Below, piece after piece: positions 1 through 6,817 of a stretch of DNA of 11,484 nucleotides. A program made the position numbers and the translations under genes. Below the pieces are notes generated by a model. That model was given only the letters and a program-made list of their open reading frames with translations, had not been told where the DNA came from and did not search any database. The DNA comes from Haemophilus sp. Lineage in GTDB: Bacteria; Pseudomonadota; Gammaproteobacteria; Enterobacterales; Pasteurellaceae. Where the stretch lies: positions 1 through 11,484 of the forward strand of contig JAHZCF010000059.1 in assembly GCA_019423005.1 (NCBI GenBank), in the 5' to 3' direction. Position 1 is the first letter of the stretch. Every line of letters begins with the position of its first letter.

Positions 1-1
1 A

Positions 2-619
2 ATCGATTTTTTATTGTGTCGTTTTGCCTCTTTTATTACAGGTGTTCGACCTCAACCCGCAATTGCAGAACAATCTTCAGAAGGGCATCGTGTCTATTTT
101 GCCAATCATAATAGTCATGGGGATTTTATCTTACTTTGGATTTCATTGCCTTATGAAGTGAGAAAGCAAACCCGTCCTGTTGCGGGCAAAGATTATTGGA
201 CGAAAGGCGCAATTCGTCGATTTTTAGCCTATAAAGTGTTTAATATGTTACTCATTGAGCGTAATAGCCAAGATCCAAAAGCCGCCATACGACAAATGAG
301 CGAAGCATTAGTCAATGACTCCCTGATTATTTTTCCTGAAGGAACTCGTAAGATGGATGATGATTTACCACTTCAGCCGTTTAAAAGCGGATTGTTTTAT
401 TTAGCCAAAGAAAACCCTGATTGTGAGTTTGTGCCCGTTTGGATTAGCAATATGAATAATGTTTTACCAAAAGGTTTTATTTTACCAATACCATTGTTAT
501 GTGATCTTTATGTTGGCGAACCATTAAAGATTGAGAACGGAGAGGCTAAAGAGGGCTTTTTAACACGCACTCAATCGGCATTATTAAGTTTAAATGTCAG
601 TGAAAAAGGCAAATCTTAG
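2..619 (+). CDS. PlsC-type lysophospholipid acyltransferase, 5' end outside the window
   Basis: The frame is open from the first bases of the window, so the gene begins upstream; 205 residues are visible. A TTG at position 14 could be read as a start, but the preceding in-frame residues (IDFL) continue the usual N-terminal LLCRF..FITG segment of the family, so I reject it. Acyltransferase block I, NHNSHGD, carries the HX4D catalytic pair (about 50 codons into the window), and block III FPEGTR binds the glycerophosphate. A VPVWI segment fits block IV. The family moves an acyl group from acyl-CoA or acyl-ACP to a lysophospholipid at the inner membrane. The stop is 6 to 9 bases before the next gene, a cytidylyltransferase that would use its product, so the two are probably one operon. 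The exact acceptor (lysophosphatidate or another lysolipid) cannot be read from sequence. Confidence 0.85.
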   Translation: MDFLLCRFASFITGVRPQPAIAEQSSEGHRVYFANHNSHGDFILLWISLPYEVRKQTRPVAGKDYWTKGAIRRFLAYKVFNMLLIERNSQDPKAAIRQMSEALVNDSLIIFPEGTRKMDDDLPLQPFKSGLFYLAKENPDCEFVPVWISNMNNVLPKGFILPIPLLCDLYVGEPLKIENGEAKEGFLTRTQSALLSLNVSEKGKS

Positions 620-622
620 GAG
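618..622 (+). promoter_or_regulatory. Ribosome binding site deciding the start of the cytidylyltransferase gene
   Basis: AGGAG overlaps the stop codon of the acyltransferase gene. Two ATG codons follow in tandem, at 626 and 629. The spacing is 3 bases to the first and 6 to the second, so the second is the better placed start. Confidence 0.6.
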
Positions 623-628
623 CAAATG

Positions 629-1561
629 ATGACAGAAATATGGCAACTCTTCGGTGGTTTATTTATCGCCTTAATTTTTGCTTCCTCAGTGGGATATATT
701 TTAAAACGCAGAGCTGGCGTGGATACACCGAATAGCGTTATTGATAACCTGAATGCTCGCATCAATGCTTGGTGGGTGATGATTGGGATTATCTTTATTG
801 CGAGTTTGTTGGGCTTTTATGGCGTAATAGGGCTCTTTTTGAGTATTTCATTTATGGGATTGCGTGAGTTTCTTTCTCTATTGAATATTCGTCGAGGCGA
901 TCATCTTGCGCTAGCCGCTTGTTTTTATGTGATCTTGCCATTGCAATATTTTTTAGTCGCCATTGATTGGTTTAGCATGTTCACGATTTTCATTCCCGTG
1001 TATGGCTTTTTATTTTTACCGATTCTTTCGGCATTACTGGGTGACCCAGCGAATTTCTTAGATCGTTCTACGAAAATTCAGTGGGCATTGATGATTAGTG
1101 TCTTCTGTATTTCACATATTCCGGCTTTACTGACACTTAGTATTTCAGGTTATGAAGGAAAAAATCTTTTATTAATGATCTTCTTAATCTTGGTAGTACA
1201 GTCAAGTGATGTGTTGCAATACGTTTGGGGTAAACTTTTTGGTAAGCACAAAATTGCACCAACTTTATCGCCATCTAAAACGGTAGAAGGTTTTGTTGGT
1301 GGGGTATTAAGCGCAAGTTTATTAGGGATGTTGCTTCATTGGCTGACACCATTTAATGCATGGCAAGCCTTTTTAATGAGTCTGTTAATTTGCTTAATGG
1401 GATTCTTAGGGGGGCTCGTGATGTCAGCAATGAAACGCAGTATGGGCGTGAAAGACTGGGGGAATATGATCAGTGGTCATGGTGGTATTTTAGACCGTAT
1501 GGATTCACTGTGTTTCTCCGCACCAATTTTCTTCCATGTGGTGCGCTATTTCTGGGCATAG
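629..1561 (+). CDS. CdsA/YnbB-type phosphatidate cytidylyltransferase
   Basis: Integral membrane enzyme expected to make CDP-diacylglycerol from phosphatidate and CTP. The complete CDP-DAG synthase signature is present near the C-terminus (residues 266-292): S-x-M-K-R, then VKDWG, then HGGILDRMD. Further motifs are QSSD (191-194) and SPSKTVEG (214-221). Many hydrophobic segments cover most of the 310 residues, as expected for a polytopic protein. The start at 629 is preferred over 626 because AGGAG lies 6 bases upstream. It follows an acyltransferase gene almost without a gap and is closed by a hairpin terminator. The pairing with a PlsC-like gene and the protein's size suggest the YnbB subfamily, a second paralogue, rather than the main housekeeping CdsA; that is inference from memory of family layouts. 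Confidence 0.87.
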   Translation: MTEIWQLFGGLFIALIFASSVGYILKRRAGVDTPNSVIDNLNARINAWWVMIGIIFIASLLGFYGVIGLFLSISFMGLREFLSLLNIRRGDHLALAACFYVILPLQYFLVAIDWFSMFTIFIPVYGFLFLPILSALLGDPANFLDRSTKIQWALMISVFCISHIPALLTLSISGYEGKNLLLMIFLILVVQSSDVLQYVWGKLFGKHKIAPTLSPSKTVEGFVGGVLSASLLGMLLHWLTPFNAWQAFLMSLLICLMGFLGGLVMSAMKRSMGVKDWGNMISGHGGILDRMDSLCFSAPIFFHVVRYFWA

Positions 1562-1578
1562 TTATAAATCATGAAATA

Positions 1579-1610
1579 AAAAAAGAGCGGTTAATTAACC
1601 GCTCTTTTTT
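1579..1610. terminator. Bidirectional intrinsic terminator between convergent genes
   Basis: A perfect inverted repeat centred between 1594 and 1595. The arms read GAGCGGTTAA and TTAACCGCTC, with an A-run on the left and a T-run on the right. Either strand therefore gives a GC-containing stem followed by U residues. It lies between the cytidylyltransferase stop (1561) and the alaA stop (1612), and so can serve both. The arms resemble the uptake signal with one base changed in each arm. Confidence 0.85.
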
Positions 1611-1611
1611 A

Positions 1612-2826
1612 TTATTGACGATAAGTCTCTAAGAATCGTGCCAATTTGCCAATGGCTTCTTCTAATTGACCGGTATAAGGAAGTGTCACCACACGGAAGT
1701 GATCCGGTGAATGCCAGTTAAAGCCTTTACCGTGCACGAGAAGCACTTTCTCTTTACGTAATAAATCGAGCACAAATTTTTCATCACTATGAATGTTGAA
1801 TTTTTGGATGTCGAGTTTCGGGAACATATACATCGCCCCCATTGGTTTTACGCAACTAATGCCTGGGATTTGAGTAATTAAATCATAGGCTTTATTGCGT
1901 TGTTCCAGCAAACGACCGCCTGGTTGAACAAATTCATTAATACTTTGATAGCCACCTAATGCGGTTTGAATGGCGTGCTGCATTGGTACGTTTGCACATA
2001 AACGCATAGACGCTAACATATCTAAGCCTTCAATATAGCCTTTAGCATGTTGTTTTGGCCCATTTAAAATCATCCAACCTTGACGGAAACCCGCAACACG
2101 ATACGCTTTTGATAAGCCATTGAATGTAATGGTTAATACATCTGGTGCAAGGGCAGCAATATGATGGTGGACAGCACCATCGTAGAGAATTTTGTCATAA
2201 ATTTCATCTGCAAAAATAATCAAATTATTTTCACGTGCAACTTGGATAATTTCTTCAAGTAACTCTTTGCTATATACCGCACCAGTCGGGTTATTTGGAT
2301 TGATTACCACGATAGCTTTAGTTTTGGCATTGACTTTTGCGCGAATATCATCAATAGCTGGGAACCAACCAGCCTCTTCATCACATAAATAATGTACTGC
2401 ATTTCCGCCCGCTAAGGTCACAGCCGCTGTCCATAATGGATAGTCTGGCATTGGAACTAATACTTCATCACCATCATTGAGAAGAGCTTGCATGGACATG
2501 GTAATCAATTCAGACACACCATTCCCGATGTACACATCGTTTACTGTCGCATCATGAATACCTTTAGATTGGTAGTACTGTACGATAGCTTTACGTGCCG
2601 AATATAACCCTTTGGAATCACAATAGCCTTGTGCAGAGGGTAGGTTGCGGATCACATCGACTAAAATTTCATCAGGTGCTTCAAAACCAAATGGGGCAGG
2701 GTTGCCGATATTAAGTTTTAAGATTTTGTTGCCTTCTTCTTCTAGGCGTAAAGCTTCTTTGTGAACCGGTCCACGAATATCGTAGCAAACGTGTTCTAAT
2801 TTGTCTGATTTCGGAAAAGATCTCAT
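1612..2826 (-). CDS. alaA: Glutamate-pyruvate (alanine) aminotransferase AlaA
   Basis: PLP-dependent class I/II aminotransferase: pyruvate + glutamate to alanine + 2-oxoglutarate, in the cytoplasm. The sequence follows E. coli AlaA (YfbQ) almost end to end as I recall it (CYDIRGPV, LKLNIGNPAPFGF, AQGYCDSKGLYSARKAI). Fold-type I landmarks, numbered from the chosen start: NPNNPTG 176-182, the PLP-contacting Asp207 and Tyr210 in FADEIYDK, Schiff-base Lys240 in NGLSKAYR, and carboxylate-binding Arg378 in HFRVVTLP. An ATG at 2835 would add three residues, but it overlaps the only Shine-Dalgarno sequence (AGGA); the ATG at 2826 sits 8 bases after it. That start gives 404 residues, against 405 in E. 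coli. It is divergent from menF and convergent with the cytidylyltransferase gene, sharing its terminator. Confidence 0.95.
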   Translation of the reverse strand: MRSFPKSDKLEHVCYDIRGPVHKEALRLEEEGNKILKLNIGNPAPFGFEAPDEILVDVIRNLPSAQGYCDSKGLYSARKAIVQYYQSKGIHDATVNDVYIGNGVSELITMSMQALLNDGDEVLVPMPDYPLWTAAVTLAGGNAVHYLCDEEAGWFPAIDDIRAKVNAKTKAIVVINPNNPTGAVYSKELLEEIIQVARENNLIIFADEIYDKILYDGAVHHHIAALAPDVLTITFNGLSKAYRVAGFRQGWMILNGPKQHAKGYIEGLDMLASMRLCANVPMQHAIQTALGGYQSINEFVQPGGRLLEQRNKAYDLITQIPGISCVKPMGAMYMFPKLDIQKFNIHSDEKFVLDLLRKEKVLLVHGKGFNWHSPDHFRVVTLPYTGQLEEAIGKLARFLETYRQ

Positions 2827-2834
2827 TAGTAACA

Positions 2835-2838
2835 TCCT
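2835..2838 (-). promoter_or_regulatory. Ribosome binding site deciding the alaA start
   Basis: On the minus strand AGGA reads from 2838 to 2835. The upstream candidate ATG (2835-2833) overlaps its last A and could not use it. The ATG at 2826 is 8 bases downstream, a normal distance. Confidence 0.65.
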
Positions 2839-2918
2839 ATGATAATTAGATTTTCATTCAAAAATTACGTCTAATTTACGCTTAAATTCTTATCTTGAAA
2901 AGATTTAATAAAAAAATT

Positions 2919-2946
2919 TTTTGAATGTATTAAAGTGCGGTAGAAT
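2919..2946 (+). promoter_or_regulatory. Weak candidate promoter for menF
   Basis: TAGAAT at 2941-2946 matches the -10 consensus at five of six bases and lies about 35 bases before the menF start. The only -35 options are poor: TTTTGA at 2919-2924 with 16-base spacing, or TTGAAT at 2921-2926 with only 14. The uptake signal at 2933-2941 ends on the first base of this -10. No alaA promoter could be picked with confidence in the same 154-base AT-rich gap. Confidence 0.3.
2933..2941 (+). repeat. DNA uptake signal sequence
   Basis: Exact AAGTGCGGT in the alaA-menF intergenic region, followed by an AT-rich tract (AATAT). Hin-type core recognised in natural transformation of Haemophilus and relatives. 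Confidence 0.9.
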
Positions 2947-2980
2947 ATGGGCTAATTTTTTGTGTGTTTTATTATTTTTC

Positions 2981-4261
2981 ATGGGCCCTTTAGAACAAGC
3001 TAAATCTGAGCTAATTCGCCAGTTTGAAACCTTGGCGACAACTGATCAGCAACCCGCTATTGCACGTCTTCAGACGAAGATGAAATTGGGTGTTGATCTT
3101 TTGGCATGGATGAAAGGACAGCTTGTTTATCCACAATTTTATTTACGTTTTCGTGATGAAGATAAAACCGTCGCAGCCGTAGGTAAAGTTCGGTCATTTT
3201 CAGATGTGAATTTGGCACAGCAATTTATCCAAGAACACGATTTCCCGTTAGTGGGCGGTTTACAGTTTCAAGGTGAAAGTCAGTTTATTTTGCCTCAAGT
3301 TTTAATTGAACAGCAAAATGGTGAGACAGTAGTTTCTGTTTTTGTTGAAACAAATGAGCTTGATTCAGCAAAAGTGGTATTGAATTCATTTGAAAAAACG
3401 ACCGCACTTTTACCACTTAATCAATTAACCATCGAAAGCATGGTACCCAAAGCAAACCAAGAAACTTGGTGTGATTGGGTCAATCAAGCGCTCACTCGAA
3501 TTCGACAAGGGGAATTAACCAAGCTCGTCTTAGCAAATGAAACGGTATTTCACATTCAGGGCGAATTAAACGGAAAAGATTTTCTTGCTGCAAGCCAAGT
3601 GAAAAATAGCGGTTGTTATCATTTCTTATGGGCAGATAAAGCCCAAAACTGTTTTGTGGGCTCAACGCCAGAGCGCCTGTTTGCACGAGATAATTATCAG
3701 TTATTTACGGAAGCGCTTGCGGGCACGGCTCCTGTTAGTGATAATCCGAGTGAAAATAATGAACGTGCAAATTGGCTGTTAAATGATGAAAAAAACCTCA
3801 ATGAAAACTGGTTGGTTGTTGAAGATATTTCACAAAATATCAGTCACTTAGTGGAACAAATTACCGTTGATGATGTCGCATTAAAGCCATTACGCAAAGT
3901 GCAGCATTTGATTCGAAAAATGCAAGCAAACTTGACCGCACTTTGTACGGATGCAGATTTGCTGAAAGCGATTCATCCAACGGCCGCAGTGTCAGGCTTA
4001 CCGCAACAACAAGCGAAGAAAGCGCTGGCTGAAATTGAAACTTTTGATCGTCGTTGGTATGCCGGTACATTAGGTGTAATGAGTCAACATCTCTCAGAAT
4101 TTTGTGTCACCATTCGTTCGGCTTTTATTGAAGAAAACCAAGTGCGGGTATTTGCTGGAGCCGGTATTGTGGAAGGCTCACAACCTGTAGAAGAGTGGTT
4201 GGAAATTGAACGTAAAGCGGCAGGGCTCATTTCCCTGTTTGCAGAGAATAACGGAGAATAA
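2981..4261 (+). CDS. menF: Isochorismate synthase MenF
   Basis: Converts chorismate to isochorismate, the committing step of menaquinone synthesis. Chorismate-binding fold with these landmarks, numbered from ATG 2981: Lys181 in KLVLANE (the general base in MenF), Glu244 in FTEALAGT (general acid), Glu275 in LNENWLVVED and Glu408 in EWLEIERKAAG (Mg2+ ligands), PTAAVSGLP 333-341, and GAGIVEGS 393-400. The ATG gives 426 residues; E. coli MenF has 431, and the distance to the shared YPQFY segment agrees. The frame is open further up to a TTG at 2921, but that extension would add a hydrophobic stretch that looks like untranslated leader. No Shine-Dalgarno precedes 2981, so the start rests on homology. 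Two exact uptake signals lie inside the gene. menD follows after 5 bases. Confidence 0.93.
   Translation: MGPLEQAKSELIRQFETLATTDQQPAIARLQTKMKLGVDLLAWMKGQLVYPQFYLRFRDEDKTVAAVGKVRSFSDVNLAQQFIQEHDFPLVGGLQFQGESQFILPQVLIEQQNGETVVSVFVETNELDSAKVVLNSFEKTTALLPLNQLTIESMVPKANQETWCDWVNQALTRIRQGELTKLVLANETVFHIQGELNGKDFLAASQVKNSGCYHFLWADKAQNCFVGSTPERLFARDNYQLFTEALAGTAPVSDNPSENNERANWLLNDEKNLNENWLVVEDISQNISHLVEQITVDDVALKPLRKVQHLIRKMQANLTALCTDADLLKAIHPTAAVSGLPQQQAKKALAEIETFDRRWYAGTLGVMSQHLSEFCVTIRSAFIEENQVRVFAGAGIVEGSQPVEEWLEIERKAAGLISLFAENNGE
3401..3409 (-). repeat. DNA uptake signal sequence
   Basis: Exact ACCGCACTT (AAGTGCGGT on the minus strand), inside menF; in frame it encodes part of KTTALLPL. Confidence 0.9.
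3935..3943 (-). repeat. DNA uptake signal sequence
   Basis: Exact minus-strand copy, second inside the menF coding region, encoding part of NLTALCT. Confidence 0.9.
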
Positions 4262-4266
4262 GAAGA

Positions 4267-5973
4267 ATGTCTGTAAGCGTATTTAATCGTTGTTGGTCAA
4301 AGGTGATCTTAGAAACCTTGGTTCGCCAAGGAGTGAGTCACTTTTGTATTGCGCCTGGTTCACGTTCAACACCTTTAACGCTAGAAGCTGTGCGTTTACA
4401 AAATGCTTCTCGTGCAACGTGCCATAGTCACTTTGATGAACGTGGTTTAGGCTTTTTTGCCTTGGGGATTGCAAAATCTACTCAAGCACCTGTTGCCGTG
4501 ATTGTAACCTCAGGCACAGCTGCAGCAAATTTATATCCAGCAATTATCGAAGCTCGTCAAACAGGCGTGAATTTAGTTATTCTTACCGCTGATCGCCCAC
4601 CTGAATTATGGGAGTGTGGAGCGAATCAAGCTATCATGCAACAAAATATGTTTGCTGATTACCCAGTGGCAAGTGTCAATCTACCGAAGCCTCAAGCCGA
4701 TTATGCGGCAAAATGGTTAATTTCTACGTTAGAACAAGCGTGCTATAAACAAAAGCAACAACCAGGCGTGGTACATATTAATGTACCTTTTGCAGAGCCA
4801 CTTTATAATGCGCAAGAACAAGAAATTGACGGTCATCCGTGGTTAATGCCAATTCAACGTTGGTTAAGCCAGCCTAAAAATTGGGTTGATCATCAACCAC
4901 TACAACAAGAAGTGTTGATGCACGAGAATTGGGATACCTGGCGTACGAAACGTGGTGTCATTGTGGCAGGACAATTAACGCCAGAGCAAGCAATGGGCAT
5001 TAACTCATGGGCAAATACCATGGGGTGGATTTTGCTGACGGATATTCAATCTGGCGTGGAACCGCTTATGCCTTATGTGGATATTTGGCTAGCAAACCAA
5101 ACCGTGAAGCAAAAATTACTTCAAGCTGATATCGTGATTCAATTTGGTTCTCGTTTTATCAGTAAACGTATTAACCAATTCTTAGCGGAATTCCAAGGCG
5201 AATTTTGGGTGGTGGAGCAAAGTCAAAATGCAGTTGATCCAAACCACCATACGCAAACTCGCTTTAATGCCAAAGCACATCATTGGTTGCGTGCACATCC
5301 GCCATTGCGTCAAAAACCTTGGTTACTCGAGCCACTTGCGCTTTCAAAATTCTGTGCAACCTTTATCGAACAACAAGTTGGTGGCAATCTTAATGAAGCC
5401 TCATTAGCACATCATATTGAACGTGTTTTACCTTACAACGGTATTTTGTTCTTAGGAAACAGTCTTTTTGTACGTTTGGTTGATGCTTTAACCAAATTGC
5501 CTGAAGGGTATCCGATTTTCACCAACCGTGGTGCAAGTGGGATTGATGGCTTATTAGCAACGGCCGCAGGTATCGGTATCGGTGCTGATCAACCTGTGGT
5601 CGCCATGATTGGTGATACGTCTACGCTTTATGATTTAAACTCTTTAGCCTTATTTAAGAATGTGACTCAACCAACTATTATTTTTGTGATTAACAATAAT
5701 GGTGGTGCGATCTTCGATATGTTGCCGGTGGATGAAGAGGTGAAAGAGCAGTTCTATCGCTTGCCACATAATGGTGATTTCTCCCAAGTCGCCGCAATGT
5801 TTGGTTTAAAATATGCTTTACCTTACACTTGGGCAGATTTAAGCTCCGTGTTAAAACAAGCTTATACTCGCCGCCGTGCGACATTAATTGAAATTAAAAC
5901 AAACCCAAGTGATGGCAGCGCAACCTATAAGCGCTTGATTGAACAAATCAGCCACGCGGTTATTGGTGAATAA
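4267..5973 (+). CDS. menD: SEPHCHC synthase MenD
   Basis: ThDP-dependent enzyme joining isochorismate and 2-oxoglutarate, with loss of CO2, to give 2-succinyl-5-enolpyruvyl-6-hydroxy-3-cyclohexene-1-carboxylate. The N-terminal pyrimidine-binding domain has APGSRSTPLTL (29-39) and HFDERGLGF with Glu58, the cofactor-activating glutamate (Glu55 in E. coli by my alignment). A central domain follows. The C-terminal pyrophosphate domain has the Mg/ThDP motif from Gly449-Asp450 to Asn476-Asn478 (GDTSTLYDLNSL ... INNNGGAIF). Length 568, slightly over E. coli's 556. The start lies 5 bases after the menF stop. GGAG at 4253-4256 is 10 bases upstream and AGAAG at 4261-4265 is closer, so translation is probably coupled to menF. 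No frame damage is seen. Confidence 0.95.
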   Translation: MSVSVFNRCWSKVILETLVRQGVSHFCIAPGSRSTPLTLEAVRLQNASRATCHSHFDERGLGFFALGIAKSTQAPVAVIVTSGTAAANLYPAIIEARQTGVNLVILTADRPPELWECGANQAIMQQNMFADYPVASVNLPKPQADYAAKWLISTLEQACYKQKQQPGVVHINVPFAEPLYNAQEQEIDGHPWLMPIQRWLSQPKNWVDHQPLQQEVLMHENWDTWRTKRGVIVAGQLTPEQAMGINSWANTMGWILLTDIQSGVEPLMPYVDIWLANQTVKQKLLQADIVIQFGSRFISKRINQFLAEFQGEFWVVEQSQNAVDPNHHTQTRFNAKAHHWLRAHPPLRQKPWLLEPLALSKFCATFIEQQVGGNLNEASLAHHIERVLPYNGILFLGNSLFVRLVDALTKLPEGYPIFTNRGASGIDGLLATAAGIGIGADQPVVAMIGDTSTLYDLNSLALFKNVTQPTIIFVINNNGGAIFDMLPVDEEVKEQFYRLPHNGDFSQVAAMFGLKYALPYTWADLSSVLKQAYTRRRATLIEIKTNPSDGSATYKRLIEQISHAVIGE

Positions 5974-5979
5974 TTTCTT

Positions 5980-6008
5980 TCCCCTCTTATATAGAGGGGA
6001 TTTCTTTA
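5980..6008 (+). terminator. Terminator-like hairpin between menD and menH
   Basis: CCCCTCT (5981-5987) pairs with AGAGGGG (5993-5999) around a 5-base TATAT loop; an outer T-A pair (5980-6000) makes it 8 bp. It is followed by TTTCTTTA, a moderate U-tract. It begins 7 bases after the menD stop and lies inside what otherwise looks like one operon. It may stop a fraction of transcripts (attenuation) or protect the menFD 3' end. On the minus strand there is no T-tract. Confidence 0.55.
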
Positions 6009-6009
6009 T

Positions 6010-6024
6010 ATGGCATTATTATGA
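6010..6024 (+). CDS. Possible four-codon leader ORF overlapping the menH start
   Basis: ATG GCA TTA TTA TGA. Its stop overlaps the first menH ATG as ATGA and the second as TGATG. A GAGG (5994-5997) lies 12 bases upstream in the right arm of the hairpin, while menH has no Shine-Dalgarno of its own. The arrangement could feed ribosomes to menH by termination-reinitiation. At this length it may also be chance; there is no protein-level evidence. Confidence 0.25.
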   Translation: MALL

Positions 6025-6764
6025 TGAATCTTGTTTTTCTCCACGGCTTATTAGGCACGAAATCAGATTGGCAAAAAGTCATCGAAAATCTACCGCACTT
6101 TCGTTGTCTCTCTCTCGATTTACCGTTTCATGGCAAGAATAAAGGTGTAGCCGTTGACGATTTTGAACAAACCGCTCAGTTTCTTGAAGAACAAATTCAA
6201 CATCTCATAAAAGATGAGCCTTATATCTTAATCGGTTATTCACTTGGTGGACGAATCGCACAATATTATGCACTGCAAGCTAGAGTGAAAATAGGGCATT
6301 TAAAGGCTGTCATTTTAGAAGGGGCGAATTTAGGTTTACAGTCTGAGCAAGAAAAACAAAGCCGTTTAGTTAATGACAACATGTGGGCTGAGCGTCTTTT
6401 TCATGAAAACCCTGAAACTGTGCTAGAAGATTGGTATCAACAGCCTGTGTTTTCTCATTTAAATGAACAGCAACGTAAGGCATTAATTGAAAAGCGAAAA
6501 GCCAATTGCGGGGCAAATATTGGTAAGATGTTATCAGCCACTAGCCTTGCCAAACAGCCTGATTTTCGAGAGAAAGTACGGTCAAGTTTGCTGCCATTTT
6601 TCTATTTTTGCGGTGAGCGAGATCAAAAGTTTCGTCAAATAGCTGAGGCTAATCAACTCAATTTAACGCTTATTCCTGGTGCAGGCCATAATGCTCATTT
6701 AGAAAACCCGACATATTTTGCTGAAAAAATAGAAAATATCGTATTAAAAATTGCTCAACCTTAA
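6021..6764 (+). CDS. menH: SHCHC synthase MenH
   Basis: Alpha/beta hydrolase that removes pyruvate from the MenD product SEPHCHC to give SHCHC. Conserved landmarks: oxyanion region FLHGLLG (6-12), nucleophile Ser74 in GYSLGGR, Asp201 in CGERDQKF, His223 in GAGHNAHLENP. These match the E. coli triad motifs, and DWYQQPVF and NxGA segments are also shared. Length 247 against 252 in E. coli; the N-terminus is a little short (MMNLVFLHG). There are tandem ATGs at 6021 and 6024, neither with a Shine-Dalgarno, and no usable start in frame just upstream. It lies 47 bases after menD, separated by a hairpin. An exact uptake signal is in the 5' third. Confidence 0.92.
   Translation: MMNLVFLHGLLGTKSDWQKVIENLPHFRCLSLDLPFHGKNKGVAVDDFEQTAQFLEEQIQHLIKDEPYILIGYSLGGRIAQYYALQARVKIGHLKAVILEGANLGLQSEQEKQSRLVNDNMWAERLFHENPETVLEDWYQQPVFSHLNEQQRKALIEKRKANCGANIGKMLSATSLAKQPDFREKVRSSLLPFFYFCGERDQKFRQIAEANQLNLTLIPGAGHNAHLENPTYFAEKIENIVLKIAQP
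6092..6100 (-). repeat. DNA uptake signal sequence
   Basis: Exact minus-strand copy near the start of menH, covering the codons of LPHF. Confidence 0.9.
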
Positions 6765-6817
6765 GGGAAATGCTAGGATTTAGCCCTTTCATTTTATTTG
6801 ACTCTTAAGGAAGCAAA

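Noticed and set aside
1360..1632. A 90-residue open frame overlapping the cytidylyltransferase 3' end and the terminator
   Set aside because: It lies in another frame inside a gene with a perfect family signature and runs through the terminator hairpin; no ribosome site or recognisable domain.
2921..2980. Signal peptide at the MenF N-terminus
   Set aside because: The hydrophobic stretch appears only if a TTG without a ribosome site is used. MenF is cytoplasmic, and the ATG at 2981 gives the expected length.
3492..4070. Minus-strand open frames of 64 and 69 codons inside menF
   Set aside because: Antisense shadows of a well-conserved gene, with no ribosome site or domain.
5939..6142. A 67-codon open frame bridging menD and menH
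   Set aside because: It starts inside menD, runs through the hairpin and overlaps menH out of frame; composition is low-complexity serine/leucine.
6763..6800. Possible terminator between menH and the transporter
   Set aside because: GCTA/TAGC (6772-6775, 6781-6784) and AAGG/CCTT pair only with a bulge, stems are 4 to 5 bp, and the T-rich tail is interrupted. Too weak to call.
6798..6803. TTGACT as a -35 for the transporter gene
   Set aside because: A -10 at normal spacing would fall inside the coding region.
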